64,000 nt of DNA from Yanghanlia sp047501535 (lineage in GTDB: Bacteria; Pseudomonadota; Gammaproteobacteria; Burkholderiales; Burkholderiaceae_B): positions 14,331 through 78,330 of the forward strand of contig NZ_JAZDRJ010000015.1 in NCBI RefSeq assembly GCF_047501535.1. The letters are read 5' to 3'. The position numbers were made by a program, and so were the translations under genes. Below the pieces are notes generated by a model that saw only the letters and a list, made by a program, of their open reading frames with translations, was not told where the DNA came from and searched no databases. This document shows positions 25,304 to 33,967 of the stretch, one piece after another (the stretch's first letter is position 1; each line of letters starts with the position of its first letter).

Positions 25304-25380
25304 TGGCGCGGCAGGAGGGTCTCGAACCCCCGACCTCAGGCTTAGAAGGCCCGTGCTCTATCCAACTGAGCTACTGCCGC
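25304..25380 (-). tRNA. tRNA-Arg (TCT)
   Basis: On the minus strand the gene begins GCGGCAG and ends CTGCCGC-G-CCA, with the D-arm GCTCAGTTGGATAGAGC and T-arm GGGGGTTCGAGACCCTC. The anticodon TCT is at 25344-25346 in a CTTCTAA loop. CCA is encoded. Confidence 0.97.
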
Positions 25381-25541
25381 AATGAGGAGAAGCACGGCAT
25401 TTTACCGTTGCAACGGCAAAGCGCCAAACGGCGCCCCGCGGGCACGAGATTCGCTAGGGCGAAAAGGCCGTTACAACTCGTAGTCGCGATGACTGGAGCC
25501 GATGTTACATTTTTGTCGTTATTTTTAAGCACAAGAATCCT

Positions 25542-26852
25542 ATGACAGATCAAATCCGCTGGAAGCAAAGACTGCACCGCCTCAGCATCATGGCGTTTGC
25601 CATCCTATTTTTTCTTAGCTGGGCACACACGGCGCAAGCCGGCATTGTGTACTCCCTTGACCGCAACCATGCCACCGCCGGTGAAACGGTTCATATCAAT
25701 GCTGTCGTGTTCAACAATACCTCCAACGCTATGGATTGGGTTGCGCCCAAGACCATCGTCCTGCAGTGGCGCAGCGAACAAGGAGAGCCGCTACGCACTA
25801 TTGCGCATCGAGTCGAAGGCCCTTCTTCGGTGAGCATTCCAGTGAACAACTTCGTCCAGTTTCAGTGGCGAGCGGTTGTGCCCCAAAGTACCAGCGGGCT
25901 GCAGGCGGTCAACGTCGAGGGAGATGGTACTTTGCTGGCGCTCGATACGAACACACTCGAATCGGCAAGGGTGGCATCGGTACCGGCTACCGGCCCCGTT
26001 CTGGATGCCGAAAAGAGCGACCCTATTTACGGTGACGCAGTCGCGCCAGAGCATATGGTTGCTCAGGCAGGCGCATCGCACACCGCAGGGCCTGCGCCGA
26101 TTTCTTCGCAAGGCAGTACCCCCAACCTTGGGTTTGAGCGCTTCCGCAATGCCATTTCCCCCTACGAGCCGGTGTATTTTGATGTCGGTGGCCAAGACAA
26201 TAGAATGGCGCGCTTTCAGATCAGCCTGAAATACCGCCTGTTCACACCGGACGACCCGCAACACCCCAGCTTTGTAGACGGCCTGTATCTTGGCTATACG
26301 CAAACATCGTTGTGGGACCTGCACTCCGACTCCAACCCTTTTATCGATACCTCGTTTAAACCCAGCCTGTTCTGGCGGCGAGACGCCATCTATCGTCCAA
26401 ATGAAAGCGCCTTCTTCTTGGGGCTGCAATCGGGTGTCGAGCACGAATCAAACGGCAAGAGCGGCGAAGACTCCCGTTCCCTGAACTTCGCCTATGTTCA
26501 GCCGGAATTTAACTACCGCTTAGGCCATGGCAGCACGCTCACCTTCGCACCCCGTCTCAAACACTACTTCAGCATGAGCGAAAACCCCGACTACAAAGAC
26601 TACGTGGGCAACGTAGACTGGAAGCTGCGCTGGGCCCAGGATAACGGCCTGGTACTGACGGGCTTGTACCGGCATGGCAAGGAAGGGCGTAACAGCACGC
26701 AGTTGGAAGCCGCTTGGCCACTGAAACGCACCTTTCTCAATATGAACGGCTACTTCCACGTGCAGTACTTCAAAGGCTATAACGAAACGTTATTGGGTTA
26801 TGACCAGAAAACAGGATCACAAGTGCGCTTTGGGTTAGCACTCGTGCCGTAA
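25542..26852 (+). CDS. pldA: Outer-membrane phospholipase A (PldA) with N-terminal extension
   Basis: The 436-residue protein has a signal peptide ending at AHTAQA. The C-terminal half is the OMPLA barrel: ISPYEPVYF, KYRLF, LYLGYTQTSLWDL, the catalytic His301 and Ser303 in GVEHESNGKSG, Asn315 in RSLNFAYVQPEF (same spacing as His142-Ser144-Asn156 of E. coli), and GYNETLLGYD. E. coli PldA is 289 residues; here about 150 extra residues (roughly 33-185) precede the barrel and read as beta-strand-rich, Ig-like sequence. It hydrolyses misplaced phospholipids in the outer membrane. It stands alone, downstream of tRNA-Arg in the opposite orientation. Confidence 0.92.
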   Translation: MTDQIRWKQRLHRLSIMAFAILFFLSWAHTAQAGIVYSLDRNHATAGETVHINAVVFNNTSNAMDWVAPKTIVLQWRSEQGEPLRTIAHRVEGPSSVSIPVNNFVQFQWRAVVPQSTSGLQAVNVEGDGTLLALDTNTLESARVASVPATGPVLDAEKSDPIYGDAVAPEHMVAQAGASHTAGPAPISSQGSTPNLGFERFRNAISPYEPVYFDVGGQDNRMARFQISLKYRLFTPDDPQHPSFVDGLYLGYTQTSLWDLHSDSNPFIDTSFKPSLFWRRDAIYRPNESAFFLGLQSGVEHESNGKSGEDSRSLNFAYVQPEFNYRLGHGSTLTFAPRLKHYFSMSENPDYKDYVGNVDWKLRWAQDNGLVLTGLYRHGKEGRNSTQLEAAWPLKRTFLNMNGYFHVQYFKGYNETLLGYDQKTGSQVRFGLALVP

Positions 26853-26884
26853 GAAAAAATAAAGAAGCAACAGGAGACAACGCG

Positions 26885-29800
26885 ATGAACGCCCCATTAC
26901 CGGCGTCCGCTGTATCGCACGGCCAGGACGTAACGCTCGACGACAAATACACACTGGAAGAAGGTCGTGTTTACCTGAGCGGCACTCAGGCCCTGGTACG
27001 CTTGCCCATGCTGCAGAAAGCGCGCGACCGGGCCGCCGGCCTGAATACAGCTGGCTTTATTTCCGGTTATCGGGGTTCCCCGCTGGGGGCTTACGATCAA
27101 GCGCTATGGCAGGCCAAGGCGCACCTGAAGGCCCATGACATCGTGTTCCAACCTGGGGTGAACGAAGACCTCGCAGCCACGTCGTGCTGGGGAACCCAGC
27201 AGGTCAATCTTTACCCAGACGCCACCCACGATGGCGTCTTCAGCATCTGGTATGGCAAAGGGCCGGGCGTTGACCGCAGCATGGATGTTTTCAAGCACGC
27301 CAACGCAGCAGGCACCTCACGCCATGGCGGCGTGTTGGTGCTGGCAGGCGATGACCACGCGGCGAAATCATCCACTGTTGCGCATCAGTCTGAACACAAC
27401 CTGATGTCTGCAGGCATCCCCATGCTCTACCCCGCTAACGTCCAGGAATACCTGGATTACGGCCTGCATGGCTGGGCCATGAGCCGTTACGCAGGGCTGT
27501 GGGTAGGTATGAAGTGCGTCACCGAAGTGGTTGAGTCCAGCGCATCGGTATATATCGACCCACACCGCCCTGAAATTCTTCTGCCAGAAGATTTCGTCTT
27601 ACCCGAAGACGGCTTGAACCTGCGCTGGCCCGACACCCCGCTGGCGCAAGAAGCCCGGCTGCTAGACCACAAGCTCTATGCCGCTTTGGCCTATGTGCGT
27701 CACAACCGGCTCAACCGCGTTGTGCTGGAGGCCCCGCAAGCCCGTTTTGGCATCATGGCAGCCGGCAAAGCCTATCTGGACACCCGGGAAGCTCTACGCA
27801 ACCTGGGTCTGGATGACGATACCTGTCGCCGCATTGGCATCCGGCTCATGAAGGTGGGCTGTGTGTGGCCCATGAATGCCCAGGATTCCCGGGAATTCGC
27901 AACAGGCTTGCAAGAAATCCTGGTGGTCGAGGAAAAACGCCAGATTCTTGAATACGCCCTAAAAGAAGAACTCTATAACTGGCGGGACGACGTCCGTCCG
28001 CGCGTCTCAGGCAAGTTCGCCGACCAAGGCGATGGCGGCGGAGAATGGAAGCAACCGCGCGGCCCCTGGCTGCTGCCACCTCATGCCGACCTGTCTCCGG
28101 CACAGATCGCCCGGGCCATTGCCCAATGCCTGGAACGCTTCACACTGCCGGAAGATGTCCGCGCAGGCATCACCGCCCACCTCGCCATTCTGGATGCCAA
28201 AGCTCAGGCGCGCATGAATGCGCCTGCGGCGGCAGAACGCAAACCCTGGTTCTGTTCCGGCTGCCCGCACAATACCTCTACCCGTGTGCCAGAAGGTTCA
28301 CGGGCCATGGCCGGCATTGGCTGCCACTACATGACCATCTGGATGGATCGCCGTACAGAAACCTTCAGCCACATGGGCGGCGAAGGCGCGGCCTGGATCG
28401 GCCAGCAGCACTTCACCAAGGAAAAGCATGTCTTCGTCAACCTGGGAGACGGCACCTACTTCCATTCCGGCATCTTGGCCATCCGCGCTGCCGTAGCGGC
28501 CGGGGCCAACATCACTTACAAGATTCTGTTCAATGATGCGGTCGCCATGACAGGCGGGCAACCGGTCGATGGCAGCCTGAGCGTGCCCAACATCATTGCT
28601 CAAGTCGCCGCCGAAGGCGTCAGCCGCATTGTGGTCGTTACCGACGAGCCGGAAAAATACAAAGGGGGGTCGCTGCACGGCAGCCCACCCGTCTATCACC
28701 GCGACGAACTGGACCGTATTCAACGGGAACTGCGCGAGGTGGAAGGCACGACCGTACTGCTTTACGACCAGACCTGTGCCACCGAAAAACGGCGCCGCCG
28801 TAAGCGTGGCGCCTACCCCGACCCTGCCGTGCGCGCCTACATCAATACCGATGTCTGCGAAGGCTGCGGCGACTGCTCCACCGCTTCCAACTGTCTTTCA
28901 GTGGAGCCTGTGGAAACACCACGCGGCACCAAACGCCGCATCAACCAATCTTCCTGCAACAAGGATTTTTCCTGTGTGAAGGGCTATTGCCCGAGTTTCG
29001 TCACCCTGGAAGGTGCGCAGCCACGCAAGGCCACGCCCGCTGCCACCGCACAAGCCGCCGACAACACAGCGAGCCCCACCCAAACACCACTGCCTGTTCT
29101 GCCCACGCTGGAACACACGTATGGCATTCTGGTCACCGGCATAGGCGGCACCGGCGTCATCACCATCGGCAATCTGCTGGGCATGGCCGCCCACTTGGAA
29201 GGCAAGGGGGTGTCTGTGCTCGACATGGCTGGGCTGGCCCAGAAAGGTGGAGCGGTCACCAGCCATATCCAAATTGCCTCCTCTCCCGATGGCATCCACT
29301 CCACGCGTGTGCCCACCGCCCGCGCCAACCTGCTGCTTGGCTGCGACGCCATTGTCAGCACGGCACCCGACGTACTCGAACGCATGCGCCAAGGCCATAC
29401 CCGTGCCTTGGTGAACGATGCCCCCGCCCCCACGGCCGACATCATCCATAACGCCACGTGGCGCTACCCGGCCCAGCAAACGCATGAACGCCTGCGCCAC
29501 GCCATTGGCGAGCATTGCGACTTCATGGATGCCAGCGCCCTGGCTCTGGCTTTGTTGGGTGACACCATTTACGCCAATCCGCTCATGCTTGGCTACGCCT
29601 GGCAAAAAGGCTGGATTCCTCTGCAGGGCGATAGCCTGCGCCGCGCCATTGAGCTGAACGGCGTCATGGTAGAAAAGAATCTGTCCGCCTTTGAATGGGG
29701 CCGCCGCGCCGCGCACCAAGGGTTTGAGGCCGTCGCACCCGCCCCCACCAAGGTGCTGGCCCTGCCGGAAACGCTGGACCAAGTCATAGAACGCAATACC

Positions 29801-30460
29801 CGGTGGCTTACCGATTACCAGAACGCAGCTTATGCCCAGCGTTATGTCCGCGCAGTACACGCGATCAGGCGAAAAGAAACCGAAGTCTTGGGCCGCGACA
29901 GCGCACGCCTGCAGCTAGCCGAAGCCGTCGCGCACAACTTGGCCAAACTCATGGCCTACAAAGACGAATACGAGGTCGCCCGTCTCTATACCCAACCGGA
30001 GTTTTTGCAGCGCCTGCGCGATGCTTTCGAAGGGGAACCCGGCCAGGACTACTCACTACGCTTTCACATGGCACCACCGCGCTTTGCTAAGCGCGACGCT
30101 CAAGGGCGCCCGCAAAAAGCTGCCTACGGCCCCTGGCTGCTCAAAGCCATGAAAGGGCTGGCCGCCGTGCGCCGTATACGCGGCACCGCACTCGACCCTT
30201 TCGGCAAAACTGAGGAACGCCGCCGCGAACGACAATGGGTGGAAGACTACTTGGCCTTGGTGGATGAATTCACGCGTTCGCTTAATGAAGAACGCCTGCC
30301 CGCCGCCTTGGAGCTAGCCAGCCTGCCCGACAGCATCCGTGGCTATGGTCATATCAAGGAGGCGGCTATGGAGCGCGCCGCTCAACGTTGGGCTGAACTA
30401 CTGGAACGCTATCGCAACGGCGATATGGCCACCACAGAGGCGCGGCGCAGCGTGGCATGA
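26885..30460 (+). CDS. iorAB: Indolepyruvate ferredoxin oxidoreductase, fused alpha/beta/gamma type
   Basis: The 1191-residue protein fuses all parts of a 2-oxoacid:ferredoxin oxidoreductase. An N-terminal pyrimidine-binding region is followed by a TPP-binding core with GIGCHYMTIWMDR and NLGDGTYFHSGILA. Next come iron-sulfur ligands (CEGCGDCSTASNC and CNKDFSCVKGYCPSF) and a gamma domain starting VTGIGGTGVITIGNLLGMA. The enzyme decarboxylates indolepyruvate and other arylpyruvates to acyl-CoA in aromatic amino-acid catabolism. AGGAG lies nine bases before the ATG. A branched-chain/aromatic amino-acid ABC transporter is encoded convergently downstream, which fits uptake feeding this step; physiological direction is inferred. 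Confidence 0.93.
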   Translation: MNAPLPASAVSHGQDVTLDDKYTLEEGRVYLSGTQALVRLPMLQKARDRAAGLNTAGFISGYRGSPLGAYDQALWQAKAHLKAHDIVFQPGVNEDLAATSCWGTQQVNLYPDATHDGVFSIWYGKGPGVDRSMDVFKHANAAGTSRHGGVLVLAGDDHAAKSSTVAHQSEHNLMSAGIPMLYPANVQEYLDYGLHGWAMSRYAGLWVGMKCVTEVVESSASVYIDPHRPEILLPEDFVLPEDGLNLRWPDTPLAQEARLLDHKLYAALAYVRHNRLNRVVLEAPQARFGIMAAGKAYLDTREALRNLGLDDDTCRRIGIRLMKVGCVWPMNAQDSREFATGLQEILVVEEKRQILEYALKEELYNWRDDVRPRVSGKFADQGDGGGEWKQPRGPWLLPPHADLSPAQIARAIAQCLERFTLPEDVRAGITAHLAILDAKAQARMNAPAAAERKPWFCSGCPHNTSTRVPEGSRAMAGIGCHYMTIWMDRRTETFSHMGGEGAAWIGQQHFTKEKHVFVNLGDGTYFHSGILAIRAAVAAGANITYKILFNDAVAMTGGQPVDGSLSVPNIIAQVAAEGVSRIVVVTDEPEKYKGGSLHGSPPVYHRDELDRIQRELREVEGTTVLLYDQTCATEKRRRRKRGAYPDPAVRAYINTDVCEGCGDCSTASNCLSVEPVETPRGTKRRINQSSCNKDFSCVKGYCPSFVTLEGAQPRKATPAATAQAADNTASPTQTPLPVLPTLEHTYGILVTGIGGTGVITIGNLLGMAAHLEGKGVSVLDMAGLAQKGGAVTSHIQIASSPDGIHSTRVPTARANLLLGCDAIVSTAPDVLERMRQGHTRALVNDAPAPTADIIHNATWRYPAQQTHERLRHAIGEHCDFMDASALALALLGDTIYANPLMLGYAWQKGWIPLQGDSLRRAIELNGVMVEKNLSAFEWGRRAAHQGFEAVAPAPTKVLALPETLDQVIERNTRWLTDYQNAAYAQRYVRAVHAIRRKETEVLGRDSARLQLAEAVAHNLAKLMAYKDEYEVARLYTQPEFLQRLRDAFEGEPGQDYSLRFHMAPPRFAKRDAQGRPQKAAYGPWLLKAMKGLAAVRRIRGTALDPFGKTEERRRERQWVEDYLALVDEFTRSLNEERLPAALELASLPDSIRGYGHIKEAAMERAAQRWAELLERYRNGDMATTEARRSVA

Positions 30461-30473
30461 AGAGGGTGTGGCC

Positions 30474-30501
30474 GGGGTGAGCCCATACGTGTGCTCACTC
30501 C
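30474..30501. terminator. Terminator-like hairpin between iorAB and livF
   Basis: GGGGTGAGC (30474-30482) pairs with GCTCACTCC (30493-30501), one G-T pair and a 10-base loop, in the 42-base gap between convergent genes. The T-run on the plus side is short (CTTC). Confidence 0.5.
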
Positions 30502-30502
30502 T

Positions 30503-31276
30503 TCAAAGCGTCAGATACTGGCGCTTGAGGTGTTCATCGGTCATTAAGACGCTCATGGCTCCGCCGTAGCGAATTACCCCTTTTTCAAGCACATAGGCGC
30601 GCTCGGCAACCAGACGGGCGAACGGCAGATTCTGTTCAGACAACAAAATGCTGGTTCCCCGTGCCTTGAGCGCACGGATCATTTCCACCATCTGCTGCAC
30701 CACAATAGGGGCCACGCCTTCAGACGGCTCATCCAACAATAGCAGGAACGGGTTGCCCATCAGGCTGCGCGCCACGGTCAGCATCTGCTGTTCGCCGCCG
30801 CTCAAGTTCCCCGCTGGCCGGTCGCGCAACGCCTGCAGAGACGGGAACAGATCGTAGAGCTCGTCTTTGCTCCAGTTAACGGCGGGCCGACCATCCGGCC
30901 AATGGCGAGGCGGCAGGCGGCCCATGGAAAGGTTTTCATCCACACTCAACTCGGTAAACACGCGCCGGTCTTCCGGCACATAGCCCACACCGCGACGCGC
31001 CATTTCAAAGGGCCGCAATGCATCAACGGGCGAATCCAGAAAGGTCAGGCGCCGCGCCTGCCGCTTCACCAGTCCCATAATGGCTTTCATTGTGGTGGAT
31101 TTGCCTGCGCCGTTACGCCCCATCAGCGCAACCACTTCACCCCGCCCTACTTGCAGGCTGACGCCTCGCAGAATCTGCGCCGCGCCGTACCAGGCATCCA
31201 GTTGCTGAACATCCAACAAGGATGGAGCGGACTGCACCGCCACGCTGGCGGGTGGGCCGACTTCATACGCCGTCAT
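30503..31276 (-). CDS. livF: Amino-acid ABC transporter ATP-binding protein LivF
   Basis: The 257-residue ATPase shows Walker A GRNGAGKST, a Q-loop region RRGVGYVPEDRRVF characteristic of LivF, signature LSGGEQQML, Walker B LLLLDEPSEGVAP and an H-loop replaced by SEQN as in the subfamily. It energises uptake of branched-chain or related amino acids at the inner membrane. ATG at 31276 is preferred: it overlaps the end of livG by 14 bases, whereas the longer frame from 31369 lies deep inside livG. It is the last gene of the operon livK-livHM-livG-livF. Confidence 0.92.
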   Translation of the reverse strand: MTAYEVGPPASVAVQSAPSLLDVQQLDAWYGAAQILRGVSLQVGRGEVVALMGRNGAGKSTTMKAIMGLVKRQARRLTFLDSPVDALRPFEMARRGVGYVPEDRRVFTELSVDENLSMGRLPPRHWPDGRPAVNWSKDELYDLFPSLQALRDRPAGNLSGGEQQMLTVARSLMGNPFLLLLDEPSEGVAPIVVQQMVEMIRALKARGTSILLSEQNLPFARLVAERAYVLEKGVIRYGGAMSVLMTDEHLKRQYLTL

Positions 31277-32054
31277 GGTCAACTCCCGGGGTATTTTCGT
31301 AATCCAACCCTGTGTCTGAGCCAAAATACACCTGGCGGACTTCTGGGTGGGCCCTGATCTGCGCCGCACTGCCTTCAGCGATCAAGCGCCCCCGCGCCAG
31401 CACAATGATGCGATCCGCATGGTCGAACACGACATCCATGCTATGCTCGGTGAACAACACCCCCATATTGCGTTCGCGCACGATGCGCTTGACCAAGCTG
31501 ACCAAGGCGTTGCGCTCTGCCGGGGCCATGCCCGCTGTGGGCTCGTCCATCAACAATAGTTGAGGGTCGCCCGCCAGACTCATGGCCAATTCCAGCCGTT
31601 TCACGTCTCCATAAGCCAGATCAGCGCAAGGCCTTGCGGCCTGCTCTGACATGCCAACCTGCTCCAGCAACGCCATGGCGCGTTCCGGCGCTTCTTGGTC
31701 GGCACGGGAGAAAAAGGAAAACACCCTGCACTGGCTGGCTATGAGGGCCATCTGCACGTTTTGCAATACCGTCAGCGAAGCGAAAGTGGCCGCCACCTGA
31801 AAGCTGCGCCCTACCCCAAGGCGCGCCACTTTATGGGAAGGCAGGCCGAGAATCTCCCGCCCCTTGAACAGCACTGAGCCCGACGTCGCGCCCAATTGCC
31901 CGTTCACCATATTGAAGGTGGTAGATTTACCTGCTCCGTTGGGCCCGATCAGCGCCAACAACTCACCTGCCTGCACATCGAAGTCAATGCCATCAACCGC
32001 CAGGTTGCCGCCAAAACGGCGAGTCAGGCCACGCACTTGCAACAAGGTGCTCAT
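31263..32054 (-). CDS. livG: Amino-acid ABC transporter ATP-binding protein LivG
   Basis: The 263-residue ATPase has Walker A GPNGAGKST, GVGRSFQVAATFASLTVLQN in the Q-loop region, signature LAYGDVKRLELAMSLAG and Walker B LLLMDEPTAGMAPAE followed by a FTEHSMDVVF H-loop. This is the LivG partner of LivF. The start ATG at 32054 shares an ATGA overlap with the permease stop, and the end overlaps livF, so all are translationally linked. The family transports leucine, isoleucine, valine and sometimes other hydrophobic or aromatic amino acids. Confidence 0.92.
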   Translation of the reverse strand: MSTLLQVRGLTRRFGGNLAVDGIDFDVQAGELLALIGPNGAGKSTTFNMVNGQLGATSGSVLFKGREILGLPSHKVARLGVGRSFQVAATFASLTVLQNVQMALIASQCRVFSFFSRADQEAPERAMALLEQVGMSEQAARPCADLAYGDVKRLELAMSLAGDPQLLLMDEPTAGMAPAERNALVSLVKRIVRERNMGVLFTEHSMDVVFDHADRIIVLARGRLIAEGSAAQIRAHPEVRQVYFGSDTGLDYENTPGVDHDGV

Positions 32055-33934
32055 GACGGCCTCCTGGCCGCACTCCATCGTGCGAACTGACCTGCAATGC
32101 CTTGAGGGAAGACCATGACAATCAGCAAGATGACGGCGCCAAACAATGCCCCCCAATATTCTGTAATGCCCACAAAATAATCACGCATGGCAGTAAAGGC
32201 CACACCTCCCACCACTGGCCCAGCCAGTTGCTGAACCCCGCCCAGCAGCACCATTACCAGCGCATCCACCGATGTGCCTACCATCAGCGTTTCCGGCGAC
32301 ACCCCGCCCTTGGAGAAAACGAACAGGCCGCCCGCTACACCTGCCAGCACACCAGCAATCACAAAGCCGACCAGTTGCACGCGCCGCACATCCATGCCCA
32401 GCGCATCGGCACGTAAGGCGGAATCCCGCACAGCCCGCAAAGCCAGGCCAAAGCGCGAAAACGCCAGGCGGCGCACCAACCAAACCACCGCGATGGCCAC
32501 CACTGCCACAAACCCGTACCAGGCATTGCCACTGAGCCAGGGTTCGGGCCACACCCCGATCATGCCGTTCGAGCCGCCCGTCACAGCATCCCACTGATAC
32601 ACCACCGACCATACGATTTGCGCAAAAGCCAGCGTCAGCATGGCTAAATACACTCCGGCCAGCCGTACACAGAACCAGCCGAATAGCAGCGCCGCCACGC
32701 CTGCCAGAACCGGTGCGGCAAGCAAAGAAGCCGCCATCCCCCAGCCCAGGCTTTTGAAAGCCAGCGCTACACCATAGGCGCCCAGCCCGAAGTAAGCGGC
32801 ATGGCCAAATGACACCATGCCTCCCAAACCCATCATGAAATGCAGGCTCACAGCGAATATCACGGCGATCAGCATGTCTTGCGCAATCACGGTGGCATAG
32901 GGCAGCACCCCACTTAATAGCGGCAGGCCCAGCGCCACAACCGCCACACATACGGCCAGGGCTCGCGCCATACGGCCAGCCGGAATCAGCGGCGCTTCCG
33001 CCCCCGCCGCCGCACGCGGTAATGTCAGCGGTTTACCCAGGAGGCCCCAGGGCCGGAACACCAACACGACGGCCATAAAGAGAAACTCTACAACCAACGT
33101 GAGCTTGGGAAAGGCAACCTGCACACCGAGGATTTCCACCACACCCAGCGCAATACACAACGCCTTTAATTGGGCAATGATGACAGCCGCCAGCGCAGCG
33201 CCCGAAATCGACCCCATGCCACCTACGACCACCACCACGAAGGCGTCACCGATGACTGCCAGATCCAGCCCCAGATTCGCAGGCTGGCGAGGCAGTTGCA
33301 AAGCGCCAGCCAGGCCGGCCAAAAAAGCGCCCAACGCAAACACACTCGTAAATAGCCATGCGGGGTTCACACCAAGTGCGCCAAGCATTTCGCGGTCTTG
33401 AGTGGCCGCCCGAATCTGCCTGCCCCAATGCGTGCGGTTCAGCAACAACCACAGCCCCAGCCACACCAAGGGTCCGATAGCAATCAGCACCAGATCATAG
33501 ACAGGGAAATAACGGCCCAATACGGGTACGGAACCTTCGAGACCCGGCGCCAGCGGGCCAAGCAGATCTTCCGGCCCCCACAGCCACAAAGCCAGGTCTT
33601 CAAACACGAGCACCAAGGCAAATGTGGCCAATAGCTGAAACATTTCCGGTGCACGGTAAATACGCCGCAACACCGTCATTTCCACCAAGGCGCCCACTAC
33701 GCCAATGAGTAGCGACGCCGCCAGCATGGTGGCCCAGAAGCCGACCACACTGCCTCCCCAGTTTTGCGACAGCGTCCAGGCCAGATACAGCCCCAGCATA
33801 TACAGCGAACCGTGGGCGAAATTGACGATGCGGCTAACGCCGAATATCAGCGACAGCCCGACGGCCACCAGAAAGAGTGAAGACGCTTCTGCCAGACCAT
33901 TTAGGGCCTGCACCAGCAGCGCGGCCAGCGTCAC
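32051..33934 (-). CDS. livHM: Fused LivH-LivM ABC permease
   Basis: The 627-residue membrane protein joins two permeases normally encoded separately. The LivH part (about 1-300) has LFLVAVGLSLIFGVSRIVNF and a GGMGSISGAALAA loop. A short linker near 305-330 contains LPRAAAGAEAPLIPAGRM, and the LivM part (about 330-620) has MMGLGGMVSFGHAAYFGLGA and GGVSPETLMVGTS. Each half contributes roughly 8-10 membrane spans. The fusion would give a single-chain channel driven by LivF and LivG. The gene begins 33 bases after livK and overlaps livG by 4. Confidence 0.92.
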   Translation of the reverse strand: MTLAALLVQALNGLAEASSLFLVAVGLSLIFGVSRIVNFAHGSLYMLGLYLAWTLSQNWGGSVVGFWATMLAASLLIGVVGALVEMTVLRRIYRAPEMFQLLATFALVLVFEDLALWLWGPEDLLGPLAPGLEGSVPVLGRYFPVYDLVLIAIGPLVWLGLWLLLNRTHWGRQIRAATQDREMLGALGVNPAWLFTSVFALGAFLAGLAGALQLPRQPANLGLDLAVIGDAFVVVVVGGMGSISGAALAAVIIAQLKALCIALGVVEILGVQVAFPKLTLVVEFLFMAVVLVFRPWGLLGKPLTLPRAAAGAEAPLIPAGRMARALAVCVAVVALGLPLLSGVLPYATVIAQDMLIAVIFAVSLHFMMGLGGMVSFGHAAYFGLGAYGVALAFKSLGWGMAASLLAAPVLAGVAALLFGWFCVRLAGVYLAMLTLAFAQIVWSVVYQWDAVTGGSNGMIGVWPEPWLSGNAWYGFVAVVAIAVVWLVRRLAFSRFGLALRAVRDSALRADALGMDVRRVQLVGFVIAGVLAGVAGGLFVFSKGGVSPETLMVGTSVDALVMVLLGGVQQLAGPVVGGVAFTAMRDYFVGITEYWGALFGAVILLIVMVFPQGIAGQFARWSAARRPS

Positions 33935-33967
33935 CTCTGCCTCCTTGGAGCTGCCATGATTCGCCCC

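Noticed and set aside
25405..25416. The 12-mer palindrome CCGTTGCAACGG between tRNA-Arg and pldA
   Set aside because: It is perfect but short, with no second copy or promoter alignment to support an operator.
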